The notes: generated from the sequence alone by a model not told the origin. Positions 35,001 to 47,641 are shown, counted from the stretch's first letter. The stretch: DNA of 64,000 nt from Balaenoptera acutorostrata (GCF_949987535.1 NC_080073.1:26780116-26844115); one strand, 5' to 3'. Made by a program: numbers and translations.

Positions 35001-35599
35001 GTCTCCCCAGCCAAATCTGAAAATCGAAAAGGTTTCAGAGGTTTCAGTGTGACCTGGGTCTGCTTTGTCTACAAATGGGCCTCTCTAGGAGGGAGATGAG
35101 CTTGACAAGTTCAAGGGGCCGAAAGCATGGCATCCTGAGGCAGCACGATTTGGAGGGATCGGCACTGAATTCACGGACAGGGTGCCCACAGGTTAGACAC
35201 TCTCCGCACGCTGGCTTCCTGAGGACCCCTTCTCTCTGAGGTCTACACCACAGCAAAGGAGTAAGAATCCCACATACCTCTTCCCTTCACATTCCCCATC
35301 AGGAGCCCACTCGGGACAGGAATAGTGTTAGGACGGCCCAGGCGTCTCCGCTTTATCTTTTGTACGGTCTGTGATGGCCCGACGGAAACTCACCTCGGCT
35401 GGCCAGCCTTTTTATTGGTGCTTGTTAATTCGGACTCTGCCCTGAGTGTTTCTTTGGGTCCCTCTCTCTGTCTCTGTCTCACATACACACCAGCACGGCA
35501 ACAGCAGTCATTACCATCACATCTCCCTCCTCCCTCTCCTCCTCCAAACACACGGTAACAAATCAAGGAGGTCGGGAACCAAACAAACAAACCAAACCT
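32036..35599. other. Long unique stretch with a short CA run
   Basis: About 3.5 kb with no recognised interspersed repeat or exon. A CA run lies at 34147-34171. GC content rises toward 34.5-35.6 kb but CpG stays sparse, so I do not call a CpG island. Confidence 0.4.
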
Positions 35600-35745
35600 G
35601 ATGAGGAGTCAGGCCACCCGGGTTCCAGCCCCAGCCTTCCACTGACTCGTCACGTGACTTGGGAAGTACCTTAAGGTCTCCGAGCCTCAGTTTGTCTTCT
35701 GTGAAATGGGCACGCTAACACCTCATAGAGCTGCTGGTGGAGGGG
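35600..35745 (+). repeat. MIR SINE
   Basis: CCCGGGTTCCAGCCCCAGCC, then GTCACGTGACTTGGGAAGTA, CCGAGCCTCAGTTTGTCTTC and TGTGAAATGGGCACGCTAAC. Confidence 0.9.
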
Positions 35746-36364
35746 AGGGGAACAGATGAAAAATGGCTAAGCCTTTCACTGCACGCACAACCTGGGCTCA
35801 GCATCCTGCAGCCGTGTTTCCTCCTCCCCCTCCTGTGAAGTGCCTGCTCCTCACATGTCACCCTCCAGGAGACTCTTGAAAGTTTCAACCTGTACGCGGT
35901 CCCTTTGCAATTCTGATTGGAATCTCATTCCCCCCACACTCTCACCTCCACTCTCCCCACTGCCACTCCTCACCTGCCAGTTGAAAGATCACTGCATTTC
36001 AAGGAGAGAAGTTACTCAGGGGAGTAAATTAAGCAAATGAACCCAGTTGAAGCAAGAAAAAAAAAAAAGTCTGAGAACCACCAGGCAGATCCATTAGCTC
36101 TCAGTAGGCATTTGTGGAATAAATGAATGAAAGAATGACTGAAGGAATCGGGTCCCTGTGCTAAAGGCCACAGTTCCTGCTGGGCGGCTGGTGACCCGCC
36201 GTGTTAGAGCCGAGTTAAAGCAATGCAGTTCCAGCCACGCACCTGTAGGGCAGAAGCACTCTTAACAGTTTCTTCAGGGTGGAGAGCTGAGTCACTTTTA
36301 TCAGGGTTTTGAATATTAAGAGCCCCATTTCCAGTAAAAGAAGTTTTGAATTCCATATAATGAT
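35746..36364. other. Unique DNA
   Basis: No gene. CATTTGTGGAATAAATGAAT and following AATGA units near 36110-36145 look like an L2 terminus. Confidence 0.4.
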
Positions 36365-36620
36365 GCCAAACATTTCTTGAATATCTGTTTGTGTCAGGTA
36401 CTAGTCTAAGTTGTTTGTTTGTTTGTTTGTTTGTATCAGTGTGTTATCCTATGTGGGCCTCCCAGAACCAAGAAAAGTTACGATTTTCATTCCGGTTTAC
36501 TGAAGAGGAAACCAAGACCCAAAGAGTGAAGTAACTTATCCAAAGGCACACAGTCAACAATGGGTAAAGCCAAGATTGGAACTCAGTTGGATGCCAGGCA
36601 CCAAGCCGTTAACCTCTCTG
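36365..36620 (-). repeat. MIR SINE with (GTTT)n insert
   Basis: Reversed MIR: GTGTCAGGTACTAGTCTAAG, then GTTTACTGAAGAGGAAACCA, AGTGAAGTAACTTATCCAAA and GGCACACAGTCAACAATGGG. A pure TTTG run at about 36411-36434 sits inside it. Confidence 0.85.
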
Positions 36621-36869
36621 TTCTAGATGTCACGTTGTGGCATTTACATTTTTATTGACTCAGCCTCCAGGGTGTGCATGATCTGCATACGGCTCCACGG
36701 ACCCTGGCCGGACCCTGGCGTAACCACAGCTCTTCCCACTGCTTGGATTCACACCTCACACCACAGAGACTGGGAGGCCCAACTGCAGAAAGGGGGCCTA
36801 CCAAGCTGCCACAGCCCCCGCCCGGGGTCTGCTGCATTCTGTGTGGACTTGACCTCGTTTAAGCCCCTG

Positions 36870-37015
36870 GAAGACGGGAGGCACGGGGCTCAGTCTCGGG
36901 ATTGCCGGTGGCCTGCTCAGTGACCCTGGGCGTGTCCCTTCACTTGTCCATCTTTCAGGTTTTCTCACGTTAAACGGAAGGGTTTCCACTGAGTGATCTC
37001 TAAAGGGCTTGTGGG
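36870..37015 (+). repeat. MIR SINE
   Basis: TGACCCTGGGCGTGTCCCTT, then CATCTTTCAGGTTTTCTCAC and GTTAAACGGAAGGGTTTCCA. The 98-residue open frame at 36627-36923 overlaps it. Confidence 0.65.
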
Positions 37016-37079
37016 GTCAACTTTGACCAGAAAAGGTTCTAAGACTAATGGTATGATTCTATTCTGCTGCTGGGGTCCG

Positions 37080-37674
37080 CTCTTCCTGCCTCCTATTTTG
37101 TTCCAGATAAAGCATCAACATTCTCTCCGGCTCCCCGCCACCCCCTCCCTCCCTTCATCTCTCACCTGGGCCACTGTGATAGACCCCCTGCAGATCTCCC
37201 TGCCTTCACTCTTATCCCGATAAAGCATTCTCCATATGTTATCCAGATTGAGCTATTTAGAATATAAATTAGATCATATCACTCGTCTGGGAAAAATATT
37301 TCCGTCACCATCCGGTAGGTTGCACGTAAAACTCAAACTCTTTACTGTGTCTCCAAAGACTTATGTGACCCGGCTCCCATCTGCCTTTTTGTTTTTAATC
37401 TAATTCCAACCCTCTGCCTCCCTACTCTTCAGCCACACTAGCCTTTTATACCTTTGCACTCGCTATTTCTTCTGCCTGGAACATTGTTTCCTCAGATCTT
37501 TGCCTGCTCTCTTCCTTTGTCACTGGATACTTAGTTCTATCGTCCACTATTTAGAGGATCCTTCTTCCCTGACCACCAGACCTAAAAACACCCTCTCTCT
37601 CCCCAGTCACTCTTTTTCATGTTACCTTGTATTTTGTTGTTGTGGTGGCAGTGCTGCTGGTGGTGGTGGTGATG

Positions 37675-37725
<51 letters not shown>

Positions 37726-37925
37726 ATGTGGGTTTTTTGTACCTCTTATTGCCTTTTTGCTCTTGTCTACTTGTTTGTTTAATTATCTTCTTTCACTAGG
37801 AGATAACCTCTGGGAAAGTAGGAAGTCTGTTTGTTTTGCATAACACTGTATCCTCAGTGTCGAAGAGAATGCTTGACACTTAGTAGATGCTTAATAACAT
37901 CTCATGAATGAATCAATCAATCAAC
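37080..37925 (+). mobile_element. L2 LINE 3' region (long copy)
   Basis: About 840 bp in L2 order: CACCTGGGCCACTGTGATAG, CCATCCGGTAGGTTGCACGT (eroded), CTCTTCAGCCACACTAGCC, TTCTGCCTGGAACATTGTTT, TTCCCTGACCACCAGACC, then GAATGCTTGACACTTAGTAG and a tail of AATGAATC units. The (GT)24 tract lies inside. The 99-residue open frame at 37500-37799 is L2 plus microsatellite. Confidence 0.85.
37658..37724. repeat. (TGG)n followed by (GT)24
   Basis: Five TGG units precede a perfect 48-bp GT run at 37677-37724. Confidence 0.98.
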
Positions 37926-39459
37926 ATGAGAACAAGTTAGTCTTGAGACAGAGGAAAAGAAACCTGCTTCTCAAAAGACCTTAGACTTGAAATGCAGCAC
38001 AGGTGAACAAAGGTGATTGACTGACTCATATTAATGGACACAGACTTCTTGTGCTTCCTCATTCGGGGAACCTTCTTGAAAGGTTGCAGATTTCTGTATC
38101 ATGTTGATTTAAGTGGAGGCCGTGTCAAAGACAGTGGAGAGCTCCTTTTGTAAACCATATGGATCAGGTGTTCTACAGAAGCTTGGGTGCCCAGGGTTCA
38201 GTTTATCTAGGCCCACACAGATATTTGGATATTTGAATACTTGACTGTAAGTTTGTCATCAGAGAGCAAATAGTCTTGTCAGCCAGCCACTTACACTGTC
38301 CTGACTTCCATTCTAGCAGACAGCTCAGATAGTCGGCTACCACTCTGTAACGTGCCATTGGACCTGACATGAATAAAGCAATATGCCATTGTTTGATGGT
38401 TCTTGTTTGGAAAAAATGATACTAGCGTTGTCACTACTGCCTTCAAAATAACATTTACCCATTATTAGACTATTAAAAATAGTACAGTGTTCTCTGAGTT
38501 GGGTATTTATAGAGAAGGTTAAATAGATGAAAATAATCTGTGATTTTCTGAAAACATCATCAGCAATGCTAACTTCCAATACGGTCAGATCTTCACCTCT
38601 GATCTTTCAACTGAGCGTGGCCTTCAGACAACTTCAAATGAATTTGTTTTCTAAACCGAAATGCTTGTCTCCCCTTTGGTGGACACACCTCCTGGTAAAT
38701 GCAATAGCTCCTTTCCCTTACAGCTTCTATTTCCAAACATCTGGCTTCTCACAAGGGGTCCTTTCAGGCCTGTCTGCTTCAGGCTGGGACGGTGGGAGGT
38801 CTAGCTTTCTAAGCATTTAGCAAACACTGAAAGGAAAATTGCAGCGCCATGAGTATCTCTCCCTCCATTGCTGCAGGGGGACGAAGGTAATCCAAGACAA
38901 GAAGACTACTCTGGCCACACTAATAAATGACTGAGGGCATTAGCTAAGTTTCTTCCATTTTGCTCCCAAAACAATTTCCACTCTTTCAAGCTATAGTAAT
39001 GAGAGCACTTATATTCAATCTATTTACGGAACAACCTTGAAATCTTTAATGGTGCCTTCCTTACTCTGACTGCAAACAGCTCCTGGCAGGAATAAAAGGC
39101 CATTTATTCTGACATGGACAGGTAAATAGGGTCAGGGCAGAACTTTCTAGACCTCTTGTTATTTATTTCTCTGGAGGGAGAAAGAGTGTTTTCCTCCAAC
39201 TCTGTCTCTTATCTTTTTCAAAGACAATGAGGTGAAGTAATATCAATAACATTTGAACATTTATTAGGTTATTAGCTTTCCTCAGGAGAGTTCAAGGCTG
39301 GCAAACAGAAGCTGAACACAGAGAAGAAGTTTGTGGAAACAAGAGAAACTAAGAAATATAGTGGAACAAGGTTTGAGGAGTGTTTGGATATTGGGGTGGA
39401 AACACAGCCCTGCCTAGGAGGACAAGGGAGACAAATGATAACGAACATAGCAAATGAAG
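37926..39459. other. Unique DNA
   Basis: No repeat family or exon was recognised in about 1.5 kb. Confidence 0.4.
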
Positions 39460-39720
39460 CAGACAGAGAAAACAAACTTATGCTTACCAAAGGAGAAAGG
39501 CAGGGGAGGGATGGATTAGGAGTTTGGGATGAACAGATACAACTCTATATAAACTAGATAACCAACAAGGACCTACTGTAGAGCACAGGGAGCTATAGTC
39601 AATATCTTATAATAACCTATAATGGAAAAGAATCTGCATAAGAATATATATATAAATGAATCACTTTACTGTAGACCTTAAACATTGTAAATCAACTATA
39701 CTTTAATAAAAAAATGATAA
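39460..39720 (+). mobile_element. L1 3' tail
   Basis: L1 3' UTR only: AACAAACTTATGCTTACCAA, CCAACAAGGACCTACTGTAG, GTCAATATCTTATAATAACC and GTAAATCAACTATACTTTAA. TSD not readable because the flanks are A-rich. Confidence 0.92.
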
Positions 39721-39779
39721 AATTTAAAACAAAAAACCTAAAAGACCCCAGCAAGTGAAAAATGTTTGACAAATTCTCT

Positions 39780-39880
39780 GAAAACTTTGAGTCTAAGCAG
39801 GATCACACCTTATCCATCTCTGTACCCTCAAAGCAAAGTGCCTGACACAGAGCAGCCAAGCAAAGACGATTTGCTGAATG
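39780..39880 (+). repeat. L2 3' end
   Basis: TTATCCATCTCTGTACCCTC, then CAAAGTGCCTGACACAGAGC and GACGATTTGCTGAATG. Confidence 0.75.
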
Positions 39881-41269
39881 TGGGAGGACAGAAGGACTGG
39901 GGGGTAGCATATGTATGGTGAAGTGCACGACGACCTTTCGGGCAGACACTGTGCTGGACAGCTTCTATTTGTCCCTCCAGCTTCCCTTTCCCCCCCAACT
40001 CTGTGTCCCAGGCTGACCTAACTGGACCACATGAATGAGCTCCCGTCTCCTGAGGCATCCCAGTGGAGGCACAGCCAATGGGAAGTACTGCCAGGAGGTC
40101 TGAGGCCAAGAGGAGACTGAAGCCTGGGTACTTATTCTCTCGGTCCCTCCTGATGGGTTTCTAAGTGGGTTCTGTCCTTCTAGCAAAGGCCACAGGTGCT
40201 GTAAAGTTGCCTTCTCCACACACTGTCTCTCTTTCTGACTCTCTGTCTCTCCTCCCCAGCTTCACTTGACCCTTTGGGCCTGGGGGGGTGGGTAACAGCT
40301 CGTCTCAGTTGCTATCCTTAAGGTGCTGCATGGGCACCATCCCTTTTTGCTTTACTTAAGTCTTTCCTACTCCTTTTTAATAAGTCCCCTCCCCTTAAAA
40401 AAAAAAAAAAACAAACTCCCCTTAATCACCCAGTTTGAGTGTGCCAGCTCTTTCCTACCTGGAGCCTGACTACGCAAACAGGGGGATCTGAGTTCCAGTT
40501 CTGTCCCTTACTCCATGCCGTCTTTTCACTCGCCGTCACCTATAAGATCGAGTACTTGTAAACTGTTGCATGCAGAGTGTAAGTACAGAGCAAACGTACA
40601 GCATCTAACAAGGTGGGGACACTTATACTCTTGATAGTGATACTCTTTGCCAGGTCCTGTTTGCTTTATAGAGATGATGGCGGGCTGTTTCATTTCTCCT
40701 TTAGAGGGAAGAGATGGTCAGGTTTTGGAAAGAAAAGGACAGCCCATGCCTTGTTCAGAAAGACTTAACATATTTTCCTCAACTATGAGGGAGTTATACA
40801 AGTGACACTGAGGCATAAGGCTTAAAGTAAATAAGTATTTGTTGAAAATGGTTTTGAATGTTGACATTTCTGAATATTCATAGTATATACATGGGTCCAT
40901 CTACTCGGTCTACAGAGCAGGTCTTTGGAGAGTTGCTTCCTTCTGACACTTCATGGAGGGCAGTCTAGGGATTCCGCAATATCCATCCATGATCTCCTGG
41001 ACCTCAGGCAATAACTCCAGAACTATTATATGCTGGGTAATTTCTGCTTTCATTCCTGCTCTAATTAAATATTTCAAGCCAATGGAGGGATTGAGTACCT
41101 TTAGAAACTCTCTAGAGATCCCAGAAAAACTAACTCTGGAGAGAAGGGGACTCAGGTTTTATATATCACAGCTAAAGCCTACTCAGGGCTCATGTTTTCA
41201 ATAGGGAAGAACAATCCTCAAATCCACGAGAACTTTGTTATTCTCCCAAAATGAAAGGTCAGTCATTCA
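39881..41269. other. Unique DNA
   Basis: No gene. An A15-type run lies near 40398-40412. About 40560-40720 may be an eroded reversed MIR. Confidence 0.35.
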
Positions 41270-41490
41270 TTAGTCTAAAATTTCAGTTCAACAATTGTTC
41301 ATGGAGTGAGTGCTATATGTCAGGCATGTGCTAAGTTCGGTGGATTCAGTGGTGAAAAAGATAAATAACAGTCCCTGCCTGATAGGTTCTTAGGATCTTT
41401 CTGATTTATCTGCATAAGTCAGGAACATACCGGGGCTTGGTGTATAAATAGCGCTCAAAACGTATTTGTTTAATGATTGAATGAATAGTG
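41270..41490. repeat. Two L2 3' ends, antisense then sense
   Basis: 41285-41400 is a reversed L2 end (GTCAGGCATGTGCTAAGTTC, ACAGTCCCTGCCTGATAGGT). 41430-41490 is a sense end (CTTGGTGTATAAATAGCGCT, TTTAATGATTGAATGAATAG). Confidence 0.65.
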
Positions 41491-41974
41491 CTGAATTACT
41501 CTGATGTACTTCTTAATTATAGAGGTAAACACGTGAACATATTGGCCTACCCTCACATGTAAAATATAAACATAAAATAAATATTGCTGTTAAATTCTTG
41601 TATGTACCAGAATATAGATAGCACATCCAAATGACCAGATCATCTCAGCTCACAATATAATTATAAGGATAATCTTTAATATCATAGCTTTCAAGCTGAA
41701 TGCCAGGAATTCCATGGAGCTGCTCCTTGGCACACAATGGAGGTGGGAAGATGGTGCAGGGGGCTCCACACCCTTCTTTGCTCCAACCCCTCCACTCCAC
41801 TCCACTGGTTGCTATTCTATATCCCAGGCTTCTATATACGGTGGTATAAGAACAGAAAGTTCTATGTCTTAAGCAAAAAAGCATGGAGAACCACTGATGC
41901 AATGGAGGACTTTGGCAATTGTTATTTTTTTTTTAGCTGTAATAAACTCTCTAAATCTACATCTTAATTATGAC

Positions 41975-42545
41975 TTAAAAAATTTTTTTTATTGGCGTAT
42001 AATTGATTTACAAGGTTGTGTTAGTTTCAGGTGTACAGCAAAGTGAATCAGTTATACATATACATATATCCACTCTTCTTTCTTTTTTTTTTAGATTCTT
42101 TTCCCATAAAGGCCATTACAGAGTATTGAGTAGAGTTCCCTGTGTTATACAGCAGGTTCTTATTAGTTATCTATTTTACATATAGTAGTGTGTATGTGTC
42201 AATCCCAATCTTCCAATTTATCCCTCCCCCACCTTATACCCTGGTAACCATAAGTTTGTTTTCTACATCCGTGACTCTACTTCTGTTTTGTAAATAAGTT
42301 CATTTGTACCCTTATTTTTGGATTCCACGTATAAGCAGTATCATATGATATTTGTCTTTCTGTGTCTGACTTACTTCACTCAGTATGACAATCTCTAGGC
42401 CTATCCATATTGCTGCAAATGGCATTATTTCATTCCTTTTTATGGCTGAGTAATATTCCACTGTATATATGCACCACATCTTCTTTATCCATTCCTCTGT
42501 TTGGCAATTGCCATTTCTTGCAGTGGGTCTTTGTGATACAAACAA
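41975..42545 (-). mobile_element. L1 3' fragment (3' UTR and ORF2 end)
   Basis: Antisense L1 from the 3' end at left (TTTATTGGCGTATAATTGAT) through TAGAGTTCCCTGTGTTATAC to the ORF2 tail (TTTATGGCTGAGTAATATTC). The 77-residue antisense frame at 42312-42545 shows the ORF2p C-terminal signature WIKKMW...VEYYSAIKRNE, so this coding tail has stayed open. No TSD was identified. Confidence 0.93.
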
Positions 42546-42574
42546 CGATGCTAATGTTTATTCCTGGGTATTAG

Positions 42575-42765
42575 CCTAAGCTCTGTTCATGCACTATCTC
42601 ATCTGATTATCATTCAACCCTGTGATCTAGAAGCTATTGTTATTTTCATTTTACCAATGAGGAACCTAATGTTTACTGCAGTTCAGAACTTGGCCCAAAT
42701 CTGCACAGATAAACAGTGTTAGAGCTAGGGTTTGAACCTAGGTTGTCTGACTCAAAAGTCCTGGT
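42575..42765 (-). repeat. MIR SINE
   Basis: TCTCATCTGATTATCATTCA, then TTTCATTTTACCAATGAGGA, GTTAGAGCTAGGGTTTGAAC and CTAGGTTGTCTGACTC. Confidence 0.85.
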
Positions 42766-42999
42766 TGTAAATCTCATTACCAGCCTTGCTAATGTGTGCA
42801 ATTTTAGCATGTACTGTATATCCAAGGTGGGCAGCTGTCCGTCACTTCTCTGACTGAGCTTATACTTACTGGAAAACAAAAATGATGATGTATTTCAATG
42901 GCATAATTTCTGATGATAATATCTGCTGTTCTGTTGTAGAGGGTTAAAAGTGGTCTCACCAGAAACCTCTAGACAATAGACTCATTCTTCCCACTAATC

Positions 43000-43065
43000 T
43001 TGCATAGCACCCAATTACTGCTCTGCATATAGTAGGTACTAAATACATCTTTGTTAAATCAGGAA
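43000..43065 (+). repeat. L2/MIR 3' terminus
   Basis: CTCTGCATATAGTAGGTACT, then AAATACATCTTTGTTAAATC. Too short to choose between families. Confidence 0.5.
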
Positions 43066-43489
43066 GAGAAAATGAATGAACTTTCTTAAGCCCACATTCA
43101 TAATTCTAATCGGAAAGAGCAAAGACACAGCTCTCTGTTTTCCTATCATTTTTTTTTATAATAGAGAGAGCTCCATCAGCTTACAAGTTTGGCTGTTCCT
43201 GACACATATTTCTTAAAGCCTGGTGTGGAACCACAAGATGAATACGGGTTGCTATGACTAAGGATTAAGACTTTATATCAGAAAGAATCCCTGAGGTCCA
43301 TTTTTTACATGAATCTTGCTGGTAATGTAATAAGAGGGAGGGAAGAAAAACATGGAGACTATTTTCAATAATCTTGCTCAGTACACTGAGAAATGAATAG
43401 TAAATCAGGTCATGAGCTATGTGACTTCACTGACGGGCTCCCCATGAAGAGAGGGGTCATGGCCAAGTGTGTACACTTGTGGGCCCCTT

Positions 43490-43560
43490 TGAGCCTTTCT
43501 AAACTTCAATTTCTTCACCTGTAAAATGGGAATGATAATGCTGATGCTAATGTGTTATAA
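43490..43560 (+). repeat. MIR fragment
   Basis: AACTTCAATTTCTTCACCTG, then TAAAATGGGAATGATAATGC. Confidence 0.75.
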
Positions 43561-43651
43561 ATAACACAGGGGAGGAAGCCTGATGGTAATTATAACAACG
43601 CAAGTGTCTTGCACTGTCTCTCCCTGCTAACGCTTAAGGCCAGATAGATTT

Positions 43652-44013
43652 AAGAATCAAATCCGGGGCTTCCCTGGTGGCGCAGTGGTTGAGAATCTGC
43701 CTGCTAGTGCAGGGGACACGGGTTCGAGCCTTGGTCTGGGAAGATCCCACATGCCGCGGGGCGGCTGGGCCCGTGAGCCACAACTACTGAGCCTGCGCGT
43801 CTGGAGCCTGTGCCCCGCAACGGGAGGGGCCGCGATAGTGAAAGGCCCGCGCACCGCGATGAAGAGCGGTCCCCGCACCGCGATGAAGAGTGGCCCCCAC
43901 TTGCCGTAACCAGAGAAAGCCCTCGCACGAACCGAAGACCCAACACAGCCAAAAATAAATAAATAAATAAATAAAGTAGCTATAAAAAAAAAAAAAAAAA
44001 AGAATCAAATCCG
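43652..44013 (+). mobile_element. CHR-2-like SINE with perfect 14-bp TSD
   Basis: Body 43666-43999. The head TTCCCTGGTGGCGCAGTGG and GGGTTCGAGCC are tRNA-Glu-derived. The GGGCCCGTGAGCCACAACTA body and GCGCACCGCGATGAAGAG segment mark the cetacean-type CHR. The tail is AAATAAATA units plus an A run. TSD AAGAATCAAATCCG is identical at 43652-43665 and 44000-44013 and keeps its CpG, so this is one of the younger insertions. A 24-bp unit is duplicated inside (43850-43873 and 43874-43897). Confidence 0.97.
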
Positions 44014-45239
44014 TGCAAAATGGCTTTCAGGTTTTCCTTTCCTTCCCAACAAACATGCCTCCAAAACCCACACTAAATTACAGCTCTTAATAAAATAGGG
44101 CGTCGGTAGGAAAGAGAATGAGGTCTGCGTCCACCCCACGTAGTTTACAAAATGTAGAATTTGAAAAATGAGAGCCGTGGAGCTCCAAGGATACTAGCCA
44201 TGGCCCATGGCCTATTTGGTTGATTCCATCTGAAACTATGCCCAGTCCGTCCCACCTTCCCACCGCAGCCCCAGCTTAGGGATGTGATTTGTTATGATGG
44301 GGTGCAGCAAGAGAATGCGGTCCGTCAAAGAGACCTGGAGCATTATTTTAACTTAAGGGCTTAGGAATCTTTGAAAAACCTCTCTTTTTGGCCTGAGTAT
44401 GTCCTACCCAGAGGTGTCTCTGGATTCCTGTGATATGGGATTTGGCCATTTGGCTTAAAGCAAATTAAGTCTCTGTGGGCCAATTCATCTGGCCAATAAA
44501 ATCTCTCATAATTTTACAAAGCCAAAAGATCCCTCCTATCTGGGGATGCTTCCTGCATTCTTAATTTATATTTTTCCCAAATCCTTGGATTCAGGACTAC
44601 CAAGAAAGATGCTGCAGCCTTGGCTATCTCACAGGGCAGTTGTGATGCCAACACAAGACATCTTTGGTGACAATACTGTGAGAACTGAAATTTACAATTC
44701 TAAAGAGAGTTCCTGTTCATGTCTGTGCTCAGTGTCTGCCTCCATAAACATACTATGCAACCATTCCTACTGTATTAGTTGATTATTTATTATTGCAGGC
44801 CAGCTTAGAATGGTTCAACATGCCATGTGCACTCACACAGAGGGAAACCAGTTTTCTTTTTCAGCTGTGCATCTATTTTTAAAACAGGCTGCTTTACCAA
44901 TGTCTCCCTTAAAATGTTAGCTCCTTCATAAACCATCCCCGAGTTGTTAAATGATACAAATTAAGAGAGTGAAGCTGAAGAACAGGACATTCTGATATTT
45001 CCAGAATGTCACTTATCTCAACTCTAAGAGCAGCCCTTTTCCTCCCATCTCTAGGGAACTGTGGGCACAGAAACTCCCTGTAAGGGACTAGAAACACATC
45101 TTGTTCTGACATTAGCTGTAGTAGTCTAAGGGAAGTCAGCCTTGCATTCTGTTCAGAAAAAGAAAAAGAGTCCACCCTTTCTGTTCAGATACGACGTTGC
45201 TCTGGGATGTGGATCCTGGGGATCAAAGCAACTGAGAAG
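44014..45239. other. Unique DNA
   Basis: No gene or repeat family was recognised. Confidence 0.4.
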
Positions 45240-45350
45240 TACGGTTCTCAAGCCTGGCTGCACATCTGGATCACCTGAGCAGCTCAGACGAATCAGGAAT
45301 TACCAGTTCCAAACTCAGACCTCCTGAATCATAAGCCAGAAGGGTCCCCA
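45240..45350 (+). repeat. MER5A-type relic
   Basis: TACGGTTCTCAAGCCTGGCT, then GCACATCTGGATCACCTGAG and AACTCAGACCTCCTGAATCA, in MER5A order. Confidence 0.75.
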
Positions 45351-46389
45351 CCTCGTTCTCCCCAGTGGGAATTCGATAGGACACAGGTGTTAGCGACCCC
45401 CTGCACAGTGGATGAGGTCAGTGCTTGGATTAAATTATAGTCAACACAGCCACGATGCTTGTCACACAAGGCGAGATCCATATTCACCCAAGGCTCTGAG
45501 TAGGAAGAAGAGTCTCACCTCCAGCAGAAAGGAAGGCTGCCTTCCAGAATCTGTGCCGTGGCGGTGGGAGTGAGATTTCAGTAAGCACGCTCTCACACAC
45601 ACAGACAAGAGGGGAGAGCAATACAAAGATAATGATGGCAATGACCATGGCGGGTATTTATGTGCCAGGCCCCGGCCTGAACACTTCATATGAATTAACT
45701 CATTTCATCCTTCTGAAAATATAACCAACTAAAAAAATCAAAGTCCCCCAACCAACAAAAATGATCCTTGAGCCGTTTCCCAGAATCAGCCTGGGTCCTG
45801 CCCTCTCCCACGAAACCAGCCCCAACCCTTTCCAGGAGCCAGGAGCAGGCTGTCTTCAGTTGTCTTCTCCAGCAAGCTTTCTCCTGAGACAATACTCTAA
45901 GGGCAAGTAGTTTATTCGGAAGGTGATTCGAGGAAAGGCAGGGAGGGATTGAGCCGGGGAAGGGAAGGGAGCTAGCAAAGGATGCATTAATGGGTAGGTC
46001 ACCATGAGGTGCAGGAAGCTGGCCCAGTTATTCTCCAATCCTTTTTCGGCTCCCGCAAGCATTAAACACTCTGCCAATCCCACTTGAGGGGCTAAAGCCC
46101 TCAGGCTGAGAGGCCGGGTCCCTGTAGAATGACACCAAGGGCCTATGTTGGTGCAGTGAGTGCTCAGGATAAGGTATGGCATTGGCACTGACTGCTGCAC
46201 AGCTTACAGGTACCTTTGAAAGGTCTAAGTCATCAGCAGGAAAGGGAAAAAAAGGGAAGAAGGAAACCATGACTTTTTTTTATGAGGGCATCAAGGAAAG
46301 ACTATGTTGGTTGTTGCTCTATTTCTCCTGTGTGATTTTTTTCTTTGTGTTTGTTTGGTTTTTAAGGGGCTTGGTGATTTTTGGAACAG
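45351..46389. other. Mostly unique; short MIR
   Basis: A reversed MIR fragment is at about 45630-45725 (TATTTATGTGCCAGGCCCCG, ATGAATTAACTCATTTCATC). Elsewhere nothing is recognised. The 114-residue antisense frame at 45856-46200 has no motif. Confidence 0.5.
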
Positions 46390-46685
46390 ACCAAGCTTCT
46401 CTTTTCACCTGTTTGCTTTAACGTTTCTGCCCCTTTGCTTGTGCTGTTCCTGCCAATAAAATGCCTTCACTTTTCCTCTTGGGTAACTACATCCCTACTG
46501 GCCCTTCAAAGACCAATGCAATCGCCTCTGCTATCCATTTTAGTTTGTTTGTTTTTTTCATTTATAGTCCCTCTTTCCTTTGGTCTGACTCACAGTTAAC
46601 CATCTTGATGTTTGTCTCTCCCTTTTAATCCAATTTTTTGCAAGTGATAGGTGCTCAATAAATGTGTATTAAATAAATAGACAGA
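46390..46685 (+). repeat. L2 3' region
   Basis: CCCCTTTGCTTGTGCTGTTC, then CTGCTATCCATTTTAGTTTG and GATAGGTGCTCAATAAATGT. Confidence 0.75.
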
Positions 46686-47084
46686 CTACTTCTAAATAAA
46701 GAGATTTCAAGCTTCTTCCCTATGATTTATCTTCAGACCCTAGGCATATGATGGTGGAAGGGATATCTTGTCTCTCTTTGTACAATTTCAAAATTCTGTT
46801 AGTTCATGCAGTGTTATGGATTTCTAGCATTTTCCTCCCCTTCCTTCATAAAGGCCCAATACTGTCTGATTGCAATGAGGGCTCAAATAATGTTTTAGTA
46901 GTGAGGTGGTGCCGGTGAGTTGACAAATCACACTAGTCAGTGAACTAGCTTTACCGAAGACAGTGAAAGAAATAGAGAAGCACTGTTGACTCTGTTGAGA
47001 AGGGCAACAGCCTCACAAATCACCCTCCACTTTCAAAAGCAAATCTCCATGTGTTTTTTGTTGAAAAGCCTCTTTCCCTATTGG

Positions 47085-47490
47085 GGATTTGTTATTTGGT
47101 TTGGTTTGTGAACTCCTACTCATCCTTTGAAACCCAGCTCATTTGTCACCCCTCTGGTGAAGAGGAAAAGGATAAAGGAGCTGACATTTGTGGAGCACTT
47201 ATTCTTTTCCAGGCACTGTGTGGGGCACTTATGTTCTTTTATTTTATTCTCCCAACAACACCGCAAGGCAGGCATTAGCCCCATTCTCCAGAAAAGAAAA
47301 GTGGGGCTAAGCAAAAACCTAGCTAATATGTGATGAAATCAAGATTTGAATCCAAGTCTTGCCTTATATGTAATACTTTATATAATAAGCTTTGAGTTTA
47401 CATGTCCTTACTCAGGGTTATAATTAAATCCTCACAATAAAGCTGTTACTTGGATATTATCAACCACACTTTACAGGGACAGAGAGACCT
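47085..47490. repeat. L2 scrap and reversed MIR copies
   Basis: 47110-47160 resembles L2 (CTACTCATCCTTTGAAACCC). 47165-47365 is a reversed MIR (TTTTCCAGGCACTGTGTGGG, CTCCCAACAACACCGCAAGG). 47400-47490 is another reversed MIR piece. Confidence 0.7.
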
Positions 47491-47641
47491 AGGGGGTCTT
47501 TTCTTGCCTCCATTTTCTCTTCTTCCACAGTGGCTGACATGTCTCAGTTATGGTATTTGTTTTAATACTTCACAATTATGTGCTTGTATTTCTATTTTCC
47601 AAATGACAATACAGTTTCCACGTGGACAGGGTTTCTCTCAC

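Noticed and set aside
34400..35600. Possible CpG island
   Set aside because: GC is moderately raised but CpG dinucleotides are sparse and no promoter-like or exon sequence is next to it.
37500..37799. 99-residue open frame with a Cys-Val run
   Set aside because: The Cys-Val run is a translated (GT)24 tract within an L2.
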